Positions 1 through 9,785 are shown, counted from the first letter of the stretch. The stretch is 64,000 nt of DNA from Gautieria morchelliformis (GCA_015179125.1 WHVA01000050.1:1-64000), one strand, 5' to 3'. Program-made: numbers and translations. Notes: generated by a model not told the origin, from the letters alone.

Positions 1-386
1 AGAGTAAATAGAATACACAATTGACCTGTGCGTGAGGGGGCAAGTAAAAAGAATATTTTTGGCAAATGGAGTAATAGTTAAATTTAGATATACTTAGTAA
101 TGTGGACGCGTCCTCTTTCGTTGTAGGATATCATGTAAATATAGGGTTAGTGGGTCCATGGGTCCATGGGCGCCGTCCAGGGACGATGTGCAAACGACCG
201 GGCCTTTCTGAAGAACGCAACCCTCGCCAACATAGGCACGGACACGCCAGGGCCTCGCCCGCGAGCACATGCAGAGATAGAGAAGGAGATAGAGAAGGAG
301 AGGCTCGATAGGATAAAATGGACTTTCCACAAGGAGACGGTTTCCGAGCAATTAGTTGGTGTTGCCATTGTTGACATTTCGTGAGA
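1..386. other. no gene recognised
   Basis: This stretch follows the stop codon of the syntaxin gene on the minus strand and probably includes its 3' untranslated region. A short direct repeat (GGGTCCAT twice near 150-170) is the only structure seen. The small open frames here overlap on both strands and show no recognisable domain. Confidence 0.4.
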
Positions 387-1675
387 CTACGACGCCAACG
401 ACGATCCGACGATTGCGAGGATAATGAGGATAATGATGAAACAGATCCATCGCTTCTTGCGCGCAGCCCGGGCCGAAGCAACTGCTTTGTCTGTGTATTG
501 TAATCTGACCAGTGTCTTAGACAGACAAGCATCGACTCGTAAAAGCCAATGACGTACCCGACTTCGTGTCCTTCTCGACATTCATGGCTGCCGTCTGGAT
601 AGTCTCGATGGTTTCATCTTGCTGCTCAACGAGAATGCTCATCTAATAGGGATAAGATCACAGCGCCCTGCGAAGGTCTGCTAAGGACTTACGTCATTGA
701 AGAGCTGCGCCAGCTCGCCCAGAGTACGCTCAATTCTTTTAATGTCTTCGTGGCGCTCTTGGACCTCACGATAGGCCGCGCGCGACTCGCCGTAGCGATC
801 GGAAGATTGAAGCTATTACGCGGATGAGATAAACGAAGCACAAAAGGAATGAACCTTACAGCTTGAGCGAAGATCTGTCCGCCCTGGTCGTCGTTGACTA
901 CCGCCTTGACTTCATCGGGGTAGCATCAGGCTTGACTAGACAGAAATCAGCTTGAGGCATCGACAGGTGACTATTAACTACCAATCTTGAATTGCCGCTC
1001 CATGCGTTGTTTGTACTTAGCCCGGTACTGCTGTTCCACCTGTTGATAGTTTTGAATGGCCTCGACGAACTTCTGCTTCACCAAACCCGTCTGCATTGTC
1101 CGTCTATGGTCAAGCGAATATATTCGGTCTATCACAGGTGGTACGCACCTGTTGCTTGCGGATCTGTCCATCCCTTCCGCTGCCACCCTTCTTTTGAAGG
1201 TTCTTGATGCGAACCTTGAGCTCGTTGCTCAACGCACTCGTCTCCTCCACTAGTCCGTCAAGTTGATTCGCATTACGTTGGGCCGATGCTTCGTCCATGT
1301 TGTTCAAAGATCGCGAATGAAGGTCCGAGATACGCGACACGTTATCGTTGAACATTCTCAGACTGTCTTGTATGGAGCTGATCTGTAACACAAACGTCAG
1401 AACTTCTTGAGACAGTAAAACTCTATCCACCTCGGAATAAAACGAAGACATGTCGTCGCCAGCCTCCCCAGCGGTGAGAGGAACGGTGCTTTCATGGTTG
1501 ACATCAGTCATCTCATACCGCTATCTTGCTGCGCATATGGGTTGGTACGCGGGCTCTGATAGTCAGCCCCATCGTTGTAACCGCCCTGCTGCTGAGCCTG
1601 GACTAGGTTAGATAGGGAGCTCATTTCATCTGACAATGGGCTCACACGCATGGCTGCCAATCTATCCCTAGCCAT
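387..1675 (-). CDS. SSO1: plasma-membrane syntaxin (t-SNARE, Sso1/Psy1-like), with apparent frame breaks
   Basis: Qa-SNARE expected to act in fusion of secretory vesicles with the plasma membrane. By splice sites the exons are 1431-1675, 1149-1382, 982-1090, 860-935, 693-812, 558-642 and 387-504, with introns of 46-58 bp. The start at 1675 (MARDRLAAMR...) fits fungal Sso1 proteins. Next come the N-terminal helical region (SSIQDSLRMFNDNVSRI), the central stretch ending QFKIVKPDATP, the SNARE motif (ERHEDIKRIERTLGELAQLF) and a C-terminal anchor (KKRWICFIIILIILAIV). Reading through needs single-base corrections: between exon-1 codons near 1508 (frame runs into TGA at 1508-1510), in a C-run near 918 in exon 4, and probably at the exon 6/7 junction near 558. 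The last two lie at homopolymers, so assembly error is as likely as real decay. Family assignment is secure; functionality is not. Confidence 0.88.
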
Positions 1676-1761
1676 GTTGTTGAATTATCGTGCAGAGGGG
1701 ACGGGGAGGGAGGGGCAGCACCGACTTGGTGTTGTGGGGAGCTACAAACGGATGGGGCAAA
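1676..1761 (-). promoter_or_regulatory. residual upstream region of the syntaxin gene
   Basis: Only 86 bp separate the syntaxin start codon (1675) from the first base of the Helitron array (1762). No TATA box is evident on the minus strand here. Any native promoter further upstream has been pushed 33.5 kb away, unless the outermost element supplies one. Confidence 0.45.
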
Positions 1762-1955
1762 TTCCCTATAGGTTGAAAGCGGCTCGGTGGGTTGTGGGCG
1801 TCGAGCTTATGTCAGGTTTTAGGTCAGCCTTAGTCAGCTGGCCAATCGGATGCGAGCGGCGCAGCCGCGAGCCAAGAACGCTGCGCAGCATGGTCACGTG
1901 ACCGTTTGCGTTCCAAATTAGGTCAGCGGCGAGCGGCGCAGCCGCGAGCATAGAA

Positions 1956-2040
1956 CGCTGCGCAGCGGTCACGTGACCCGTTCGCGACCAGAGCGCGCAT
2001 ACGCGACGTGGTCCGTGCACGAACACGCGCGCGGTATAAA
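1956..2040 (+). promoter_or_regulatory. palindrome pair plus TATA module
   Basis: Two 12-bp perfect palindromes, CGCTGCGCAGCG (1956-1967) and GGTCACGTGACC (1967-1978), share one G. A conserved GGTCCGTGCACGA follows, and TATAAA lies at 2035-2040. A second TCACGTGA is at 1894-1901. CACGTG is the classical bHLH E-box core. A CT-rich tract (about 2085-2200) follows the TATA box, as in the sister units. Confidence 0.6.
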
Positions 2041-2329
2041 GGCCGAACGGTAAGGAGGAACGCCAGGAACCTGCCCAACCGGCGATTCCTCTGTCTGCTG
2101 TCTGCTATGTGCTCTGTCTGCTCTGTCCTCTGTGCTGTCTGCTTGTGCTCTGTCCGCTGTCTGCTCTGTGCTCTGCTGTCTGCTCTGGTGCTGTCTCCTC
2201 CTTTAGCTGGCTGCCTGTCTATTGCTTTGGCTGGCTTTCTATTGGTAGGTAATATCTTTTGTTTAATGCATTGCCATGTATTTTATTTTATTTGTGTTTG
2301 TAATTTTATTGTTCTTTTTTTTTTCATCA

Positions 2330-2990
2330 TAGTATTGTCACATGTGCTTTATATTTTTGTGATTTTTTTCGAAAATAGATTTAAATACTCCAAAGACTGC
2401 TGAAAAAAATGTATTTTAATATCAATATTTTTCAGGTTTTTTTCGAAAATAGACATCAATAAGTTCCCTCTAAATTAATGAGATTCTGCTTTTAAATGTG
2501 GTTTGTTTTTATTGTTTTATTTACTGTAAAGCCACTTACCAGCCACTCCTCTCTGGCTATACTGGTGGCTGGCTTACTATGGCTTTGGCTGGGCTCTGGG
2601 TTTCTCTGTCAGTCTCAGGGCTTCTCTGGCTTTGGCTGGGGCATTAATAACAGCCCTCTGCTTCAATGTACTGTACTTTTTTGACATTTTTTCGCAGATA
2701 GATGTCAATAAATTATCCTGACTTTGTGAAAATTGTCAGCTTAAATGTACAGTGCATTTTTTGACATTTTTTCAAAAATAGATAATCTTGACTCTGCTAA
2801 AATTAATAACAACTTCAGCTTAAATGTACTGAACATTTATTTTTGACATTTTTTGAAAAATAGATAATCCTGACTTTGCTAAAATTAATGACAGCAGCTG
2901 CTTAAATATGGCTTCCTTTACTATTTTATTTATGTCTGTATATGTCACAAAATAGATATTGATACATGTCCCTGAGTTTGCGAAAAGTTA
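2330..2990 (+). repeat. AT-rich degenerate tandem repeats
   Basis: Units of roughly 75-80 bp, each with a GACATTTTTTC.AAAATAGAT core followed by ATCAATAAATTATCCTGACT-like sequence and a GCTTAAATGTACTG-like segment. They are too diverged for a fixed period. The same units occur in all six non-autonomous elements and resemble the leader/intron sequence of the autonomous element near 20030-20190. Confidence 0.6.
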
Positions 2991-3033
2991 ATGATAAGTA
3001 ACAACCCCTGCTCGCTTCACTTTGAAGCCCTTG

Positions 3034-3672
3034 GGGATATGCTACACATGCCATTGGGACATGCTATGCATGCTATACTTGAGGGGCATGCTACACACAC
3101 TAACATGCATGCTATGCATGGGGACACAACGCTATGCTTGGGGACACCCATGTTATGCGTGGAGACACACATGTTATGCATGGGGACAAGCATGCTATGC
3201 ATGGGGATGTGCACACTATATGTGGGGACACACTATGCTTGGGGACATGGTACAAACAAGGGACACACTACAGGGGAATACACTACAAACACGGGACATT
3301 CTACACATGCTATACTTGGGGGACATGCTACAAACAAAGGACATGCTATGCACACTATACTTGGGGGACATGTTATGCATTGGGGACACACTTTGCACAC
3401 TATACTTGAGGGGGATGCTACACACACTACATGGAGGGACATGCTATGTTTGGGGACATGCTACAAACCAGGGACATGCTATGCATGTGGGACACGCCAT
3501 GCACACTGTACTTGGGGATATGCAACATGTGGAGACACACTATGCATGGAGGACATGCTACACACACTATACTTGGGGACATGTTATATGTGGGCCAGGG
3601 ACACAATAAGCATGCTATATTCGAGGCTATGCATGGAGGACATGCTATGCACGCTATACTTGGGCACATGCA
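3034..3672 (+). repeat. minisatellite, GGACATGCTATGCATG-type
   Basis: Short units of mostly 17-21 bp built on GGGACATGCTATGCATG, with interspersed GGGACA..CTACAAACA variants. All frames stay largely open, giving His/Met/Gly-rich repetitive ORFs of up to 230 codons on the plus strand. These look like repeat artefacts and not genes. Confidence 0.7.
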
Positions 3673-3684
3673 GATATGTGTAGA

Positions 3685-3720
3685 GACATTACCTATCTTG
3701 ATGTGTTACTTATAGCTACT
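3685..3720 (+). pseudogene. remnant of Rep/helicase C-terminal codons (internal end)
   Basis: Reads DITYLDVLLIAT, aligning with the last residues of the intact Rep/helicase (NIVYKDVLLRAP). It sits about 70 bp before the internal 3' end at 3788-3815, matching the gene-to-terminus layout of the autonomous element. Short match, but it recurs at both the internal and terminal ends of type A units. Confidence 0.55.
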
Positions 3721-3787
3721 TTCAATTGCAATGAGATGTGTTTTACTTATCCCAAGTTTGATTTACCCAATGCGTTTGACCTACACC

Positions 3788-3815
3788 CCCGTGTGAAGCA
3801 TGGGTATCCACCTAG
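3788..3815 (+). terminator. mutated internal Helitron 3' end
   Basis: CCCGTGTGAAGCATGGG hairpin (several pairs reduced to G-T) followed by TATCCACCTAG. The base after CTAG is A instead of T, and no 5' end follows. Equivalent internal ends lie at 10790-10817, 17792-17819 and 27963-27990. The position inside the unit suggests a terminator that was read through. Confidence 0.65.
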
Positions 3816-5117
3816 AGGTAAGGGTTCAACAATCGAGTTAAGTTGGATATCAGAAATCGAGTTGGAAGGCAGAGGTCAGAGAGACAGAGGCCTTGCAAGT
3901 ACTTGCTGTGGTAAGAACAGGAAACAGTGCAAAGAGAGTCACATATCAAAGTCAATTATCTGATTGCAGAACAGAGGTACACATGACTGGGTTTTATACA
4001 AAGAGCTGAGACAACATGTCAGAAGGTAGAGGTAAGCAATTCCAGTGCAAGCAAAAGTAACTAGGATAAATGGAGTAAGTAACTAATACAGAACAAGAGG
4101 AACTACAAGGGGGTGCCGGGTAGAACTAAGAATAATCAATAGGCAAAAGAACAAGGGGAATGTGGGTCTAATTGATTGTTACGTATCGGAATTCCCGGAG
4201 GTCGGAACTGGACGGGACAACAGCTTCAACTTATGTGTTGCACCCCTGATGAACTACCATCCTAAGTATTTCGGGATTGACTTGCAGATATCGGAGAAGG
4301 CAGAAGTCGGGAACAGAGTACTGAGAGTCGAGGTTCGAGGGTCGGAGAACAAAGGTCAGAAGAGGCGGAAGAGGCGGAGGACACAGGGTCGGGAGCGGAA
4401 GGAGACAAGACTAGCAAAACTCGCTGTGCTAAGAACAGGAGACAGTGCGAAGGGAATCACATATCGAAGTTGATTATCTGATTGTAGGAACGGAGACATA
4501 CATGAGGGGGTTTAATACAAAGAGCTGAAGCAACAGGTAATGGTATGGTACTAAGCAAATTCTGGAGAGTGCAGGAATCGGATAGACATACGGGGCAAGT
4601 AACTAATACGGAACAATGGGATGACAAGGGGGGTGCAGGGTAGGGTAAGTACAATGGCAAAGAACAAGGCAAGTAAGTACAATAGGCCTCGGAAGAAACA
4701 GAATTACGGAAATGGTATCTTGCTGTGTTCAGGGTCGAGTAAGGGGGCCGGTATCTGGAGGTGGCCAGGGGTACTGAAATCACAAGGGTCGAGGTAGAGG
4801 GTTGCGGATGGTGCGGATGTTGTGGAATAGAGTTGGAGGTGGTGTGGAGGCGGTGCAGAGGTGGTGCGGAGGATATGCGGATATGGCGGAGATGGTTGAG
4901 GGGAACAGTCGTAACATTGATAGTGGAACAAATGGATCTCCTGATGCTCCGGACTTGCTATGCTAAGGGTCAAGTAGGGAACGCCGGTGAATAGAGTCAA
5001 AAGGGGAAGTATGTGAATAGTAAAGAACAAGGGGATCAAAAGGTCAAAGTGTGGACATTGCAGAATAGAGCCAGAGGAGGCATGGAGGTACCAGAGTTGG
5101 TCAAGCAGCATGGTCAT
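3816..5117 (+). other. sequence between internal and terminal 3' ends (putative read-through capture)
   Basis: About 1.3 kb with no recognised protein. It contains its own direct duplication: about 3891-4140 matches about 4411-4650 (shared cores AAGAACAGGA.ACAGTGC, TTATCTGATTG, ACAAAGAGCTGA, AAGTAACTAATAC). ORFs of 95-137 codons occur on both strands without a family match I recognise. Confidence 0.5.
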
Positions 5118-5153
5118 AACATTACCTACCTTGATGTGTTACTTAGAGCTACT
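5118..5153 (+). pseudogene. remnant of Rep/helicase C-terminal codons (terminal end)
   Basis: Reads NITYLDVLLRAT, 12 codons aligning with NIVYKDVLLRAP at the end of the intact protein, and followed like it by a subterminal region and the 3' hairpin. The unit is therefore best read as a deletion derivative whose 3' homology begins inside the coding sequence. Counterparts are at 12120-12155 and 28548-28583. In the unit ending at 19299 the segment is partly deleted. Confidence 0.6.
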
Positions 5154-5256
5154 GTCAATCAATAAGATGCATTTTACTTATCTGAAAGAAAATTTCTTAT
5201 CCGAATGTGTTTGACTTATCCCAAGTTTGATTTACCCAAGGCGTTTGACTTGCACC

Positions 5257-5284
5257 CCCGCGCGAAGCGCGGGTATCCACCTAG
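5257..5284 (+). terminator. Helitron 3' end of unit 1
   Basis: Perfect 7-bp stem with GAA loop (5257-5273), then TATCCAC and CTAG at 5281-5284. The next unit starts at 5285. The CTRR terminus with a preceding hairpin is diagnostic of Helitrons. Confidence 0.8.
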
Positions 5285-5436
5285 TCTAAGAGTTAAACGA
5301 GCACGGTGGGTGGTTGTGGGCGCCGCTGACAAATAATGTTACGTAAAAATTAGGTCAGCGGAGCGAGCGGCGCAGCCGCGAGCCCTAGGCCCCTGGCCCA
5401 GGCCAGACCATTGACGCTGCGCAGCAGCGTCCCAGG

Positions 5437-5509
5437 TCACGTGACCGGTTCGCGTTCGTCGCGACCATACGCGAGGGTGGTCCGTGCACGACCCTTCGCT
5501 TGGTATAAA
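5437..5509 (+). promoter_or_regulatory. CACGTG palindrome plus TATA module
   Basis: TCACGTGA at 5437-5444, the conserved GTGGTCCGTGCACGA segment, then TATAAA at 5504-5509. Upstream is a GACGCTGCGCAGCAGCGTC inverted repeat. Same arrangement as in the other non-autonomous units. Confidence 0.55.
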
Positions 5510-5679
5510 GAGAGCGATGCTGCAGAACCGCACTCCCCACTGGTGTCTTCCTGTGTTCTGGCTGTACTGGTGGGCTTACTATTGCTTTGGCTGGGCTCTG
5601 GGTGTCTTTGTGTGTGTCTCTGGGTGTCTCTGGGCTTCTCTGGCTGTGAATTGACACCAGCTTCTGCTTCAATGTCCTG

Positions 5680-6150
5680 TATATTTTTTTGATATTTTTT
5701 CGCAAATACATATCAATAAACCTAACTTGCTAACCTTAACAATAGCCAACTTACATATCCTGTACATTTTTCGATATTTTTTCCCAAATAGACATCAATA
5801 AATCTAACTGGCTAACCTCAGCCACCTTAACTATCCTGTAAATTTTTTTGACATTTTTTCGCAAATGGATATCAATAACTTATACTGACTTTGCTCAAGT
5901 TGATAACAACTTCTGTTTTAATGTAGTGTGTTTTTTTTTATCTTTTTTTGAAAAATAAATATATATATCAATGAATTATCCTGACTTTGCTAAAATTAAT
6001 ACCAGCTTCAGGGTAAATGTACTGTACATTTTTTGACATTTTTTCAAAAGGTAGATATCAATAAATTATCCAGGCTTTGCTAAAATTAATGACAACAGCT
6101 GCTTAAATGTGGTTTCTTTTGCCTATTTTATTTATGTCTATATAAATAGA
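5680..6150 (+). repeat. AT-rich degenerate tandem repeats
   Basis: Five to six units with GATATTTTTTCGCAAATA-like cores and ATCAATAAA segments, as in the type A units. Confidence 0.6.
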
Positions 6151-6165
6151 TACTGATACATGTCC

Positions 6166-8070
6166 CTGATATGTGTGAGGACATGTTACGTGTGAGGACA
6201 CGCTACCTGTGGGGACACATTACATGTGAGGACATGTTTGAGGACACGCTACCTGTGGGGACACGTTACGTGCAAGGACACGCTACCTGTGAGGACACGT
6301 TACGTGTGGGGACACGCTACCTGTGGGGACACGCTACCTGTGAGGACACGTTACCTGTGAGGACACGCTACCTGTGGGGACATGCTACCTGTGAGGACAC
6401 GTTACGTGTGAGGACACGCTACCTTTGAGGACACGTTACGTGCGGGGACACACTACCTGTGAGGACACGTTACGTGCGGGGACACACTACCTGTGAGGAC
6501 ACGTTACGTGTGGGGAGTGGGGACACGTTATGTGTGGGGACATGCTACCTGTGAGGACACGTTACGTGTGGGGACACGCTACCTGTGAGGACACGTTACG
6601 TGTGGGGACACGCTGCCTGTGAGGACACGCTACCTGTGAGGACACGCTACCTGTGTGGACACGCTACCTGTGAGGACACGTTACGTGTGAGGACATGCTA
6701 CCTGTGAGGACACGTTACGTGTGGGGACACGCTACCTGTGAGGACACGTTACGTGCGGGGACACACTACCTGTGAGGACACGTTACGTGCGGGGACACAC
6801 TACCTGTGAGGACACGTTACGTGTGGGGAGTGGGGACACGTTATGTGTGGGGACATGCTACCTGTGAGGACACGTTACGTGTGGGGACACGCTACCTGTG
6901 AGGACACGTTACGTGTGGGGACACGCTGCCTGTGAGGACACGCTACCTGTGAGGACACGCTACCTGTGTGGACACGCTACCTGTGAGGACACGTTACGTG
7001 TGAGGACATGCTACCTGTGAGGACACGTTACGTGTGGGGACACGCTACCTGTGAGGACACGTTACGTGTGGGGACATGCTGCCTGTGAGGACACGCTACC
7101 TGTGAGGACACGCTACCTGTGCGGACACGCTACCTGTGAGGACACGTTACGTGTGAGGACACGCTACCTGTGCGGACACGCTACCTGTGAGGACACGTTA
7201 CGTGTGAGGACATGCTACCTGTGAGGACACGTTACGTGTGGGGACACGCTACCTGTGAGGACACGTTACGTGTGGGGACACGCTGCCTGTGAGGACACGC
7301 TGCCTGTGAGGACACGCTACCTGTGAGGACACGCTACCTGTGCGGACACGCTACCTGTGAGGACACGTTACGTGTGAGGACACGCTACCTGTGAGGACAC
7401 GTTACGTGTGGGGACACGCTACCTGTGAGGACACGTTACGTGTGGGGACACGCTGCCTGTGAGGACACGCTACCTGTGAGGACACGCTACCTGTGCGGAC
7501 ACGCTACCTGTGAGGACACGTTACGTGTGAGGACACGCTACCTGTGAGGACACGTTACGTGTGGGGACACGCTACCTGTGAGGACACGTTACGTGTGGGG
7601 ACACGCTGCCTGTGAGGACACGCTACCTGTGAGGACACGCTACCTGTGCGGACACGCTACCTGTGAGGACACGTTACGTGTGAGGACACGCTACCTGTGA
7701 GGACACGTTACGTGTGGGGACACGCTACCTGTGAGGACACGTTACGTGTGGGGACACGCTGCCTGTGAGGACACGCTACCTGTGAGGACACGCTACCTGT
7801 GCGGACACGCTACCTGTGAGGACACGTTACGTGTGAGGACACGCTACCTGTGAGGACACGTTACGTGTGGGGACACACTACCTGTGAGGACACGTTACAT
7901 GTGGGGACACGCTGCCTGTGAGGACACGCTACCTGTGAGGACACGCTACCTGTGCGGACACGCTACCTGTGAGGACACGTTACGTGTGGGGACACACTAC
8001 CTGTGAGGACACATTACATGTGGGGACACGCTACCTGTGAGGACACGTTACGTGTGAGGACATGCTATCC
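6166..8070 (+). repeat. 17-bp minisatellite with 153-bp higher-order repeat
   Basis: About 110 monomers alternating mainly between AGGACACGTTACGTGTG and GGGACACGCTACCTGTG. A marker monomer beginning GCGGACACG recurs at 7342, 7495, 7648, 7801 and 7954, exactly 153 bp (nine monomers) apart. Earlier, a 7-bp insertion (TGGGGAGTGG) recurs at 6511 and 6824, 313 bp apart. Confidence 0.85.
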
Positions 8071-8400
8071 AACTGCACTTTGGGTCTTCCCCCATTTCTG
8101 ATTTTGGTATTGTTTCTGGTTCTGTGAGAGTGTCACCGGAGGATCAGCTGGCATATCGATATAACCACTTTGTCAAAATTCTGGATCCCCAAGATCACTA
8201 TTGGATCTATTTCACAATGCACAAGCTTTGAAACCTTTGGATTATGACAATAGGCGCAATCTTATAATCTCTGATGATTCAGTCAAGACTATTACCACTT
8301 TCATGTCTAGAGTCGCTGGGAGGCCCATCCCAGAGGTCGAGAGAGAGCTCTGCATGTTCAGCTGTTCCATGGGTGCATACACGATTCATGATACTATATG
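8071..8400 (+). other. unique segment, possible captured coding fragment
   Basis: Unique sequence between the minisatellite and the 3' end. One frame reads ...EDQLAYRYNHFVKILDPQDH.., then the adjacent frame gives 66 codons (8201-8401) including LIISDDSVKTITTFMSR. This looks like decayed host coding sequence, but no family was recognised. Present again at 15072-15401. Confidence 0.35.
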
Positions 8401-8490
8401 ATCAGGGATATATTTTGCATGATCCTATTTACCCCAATGCACTTGACCTTGCTGATGCATTTGACCTTACCAAGGCGCTTGACCTACACC

Positions 8491-8518
8491 CCCGCGCGAA
8501 GCGCGGGTACCCACCTAG
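8491..8518 (+). terminator. Helitron 3' end of unit 2
   Basis: Perfect 7-bp GC stem with GAA loop (8491-8507), then TACCCAC and CTAG at 8515-8518. The next 5' end (TTCCTATAGGTGAAAGC) follows directly. Confidence 0.8.
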
Positions 8519-8622
8519 TTCCTATAGGTGAAAGCAGCACGGTGGGAGGTTGTGGGCGCCGCTTACAAATAATATTACGTAAAACTTATGTCAGCGGCGA
8601 GCGGCGCAGCCGCGAGCACCAA

Positions 8623-8797
8623 CGCTGCGCAGCGGTCACGTGACCGGCAGACCGGCGTGAACCTGGAGCGCGAGCGGCGCAGCCGCGAGCGGTTCGCGGG
8701 CTCCAGCGCTCAACCCTGCGCTGGCAACGAACGCTGCGCAGCGGTCACGTGACCCGTTCGCGCGTGGTCCGTGCACGACGCGCGCGCACGGTATAAA
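8623..8797 (+). promoter_or_regulatory. two palindrome pairs plus TATA module
   Basis: The overlapping pair CGCTGCGCAGCG / GGTCACGTGACC occurs twice, at 8623-8645 and 8732-8754 (the second copy ends GTGACCC). TATAAA follows at 8792-8797. A CT-rich tract (8850-8910) lies downstream. Confidence 0.6.
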
Positions 8798-9119
8798 GGC
8801 AGAACGGTAAGGATGGAATGGCAGGAATCTGCCCACCGGCAATTCCTCTTGCTGCTGTCTGCTCTGTTCCCTGTCTGCTCTGCTCTGTCTGCTGTCTGCT
8901 CTCTATGGTGTCTCCTCCTTTAGCTGGCTGGCTGTCTATTGCTTTGGCAGGCTAGCTATCTTTTGCTTGGCTTGGCTGGCTATCTATTGGCTTGGCTGGA
9001 TTTCTATTGGTAGGTAATATCTCTTTTTTAATGCATTGCCATGTATTTTATTTTATTTGTGTTTGTAATTTCATTGGTTCCTTTCTTTTTTTCATTATAT
9101 TGTATTGTCACATGTGCTT

Positions 9120-9740
9120 TATATTTTTCTGAATTTTTTCGAAAATAGATTTAAATAACATCCCCAGACTGTGGTGAAAAAATTGTAGTGTAATATCTAT
9201 TTTTCAGGTTTTTTTTGAAAATAGACATCAATAAGTTTCCTCTAAAATTAATGACAATAGGTTCTGCTTTTAAATGTGGTTTGTTTTATTGTTTTATGGA
9301 CTGTAAAGCTGCTTACCTATACTGGTGGCTGGCTTACTATGGCTCTGGGTTTCTCTGTCAGTCCCTGGGCTTCTCTGGCTTTGACTGGGCATTAATAACA
9401 GCTTCTGCTTCAATGTACTGTACTTTTTTGACATTTGTTCGCAAATAGATATCAATAAATTATCCTGACTTTGTGAAAATTGACAACAGCTCCAGGTTAA
9501 ATGTACAGTGCATTTTTTTGACATTTTCGAAAAATAGATAACCCTAACTTTGCTAAAATTAATAACAGCTTCAGCTTACATGTACTGGACATTTTCTTGA
9601 CATTTTTTCAAAAAATAGATAATCCTGACTTTGCTAAAAATTAATGACAGCTGCTTAAATATGGTTTCCTGGACTATTTTATTTATGTCTGTATATGTCA
9701 CAAAATAGATATTGATACATGTCCCTGAGCTTGCTAAAAG
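9120..9740 (+). repeat. AT-rich degenerate tandem repeats
   Basis: Same degenerate units as at 2330-2990, with GACATTTTTTC.AAAATAGAT cores and TTTGCTAAAATTAATAACAG segments. Confidence 0.6.
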
Positions 9741-9785
9741 TTAATAAGTAGTAACAGCCTCTGCTTGCTTCACTTTGAGGCCCTT

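Larger units (their letters stand above)
1762..5284 (+). mobile_element. non-autonomous Helitron, type A, copy 1
   Basis: Outermost left unit. It contains a 5' end nearly identical over about 125 bp to that of the autonomous element at 19300, a promoter-like module, AT-rich repeats, a GGACATG-type minisatellite, an internal mutated 3' end at 3788-3815, about 1.3 kb of extra sequence, a remnant of Rep/helicase terminal codons and the functional-looking 3' end. From about 3620 onward it is practically identical to the unit at 8519-12286; before that point it is clearly diverged. Confidence 0.75.
5285..8518 (+). mobile_element. non-autonomous Helitron, type B, copy 1
   Basis: 3234-bp unit with 5' end TCTAAGAGTTAAACG..., promoter-like module, AT-rich repeats, a roughly 1.9-kb 17-bp minisatellite, about 330 bp of unique sequence (8071-8400) and the standard 3' end. 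It is almost identical to the unit at 12287-15519 (offset 7002/7001). Confidence 0.78.

Noticed and set aside
6166..8070. CRISPR array
   Set aside because: Units are contiguous 17-bp repeats without unique spacers, and the genome is eukaryotic.
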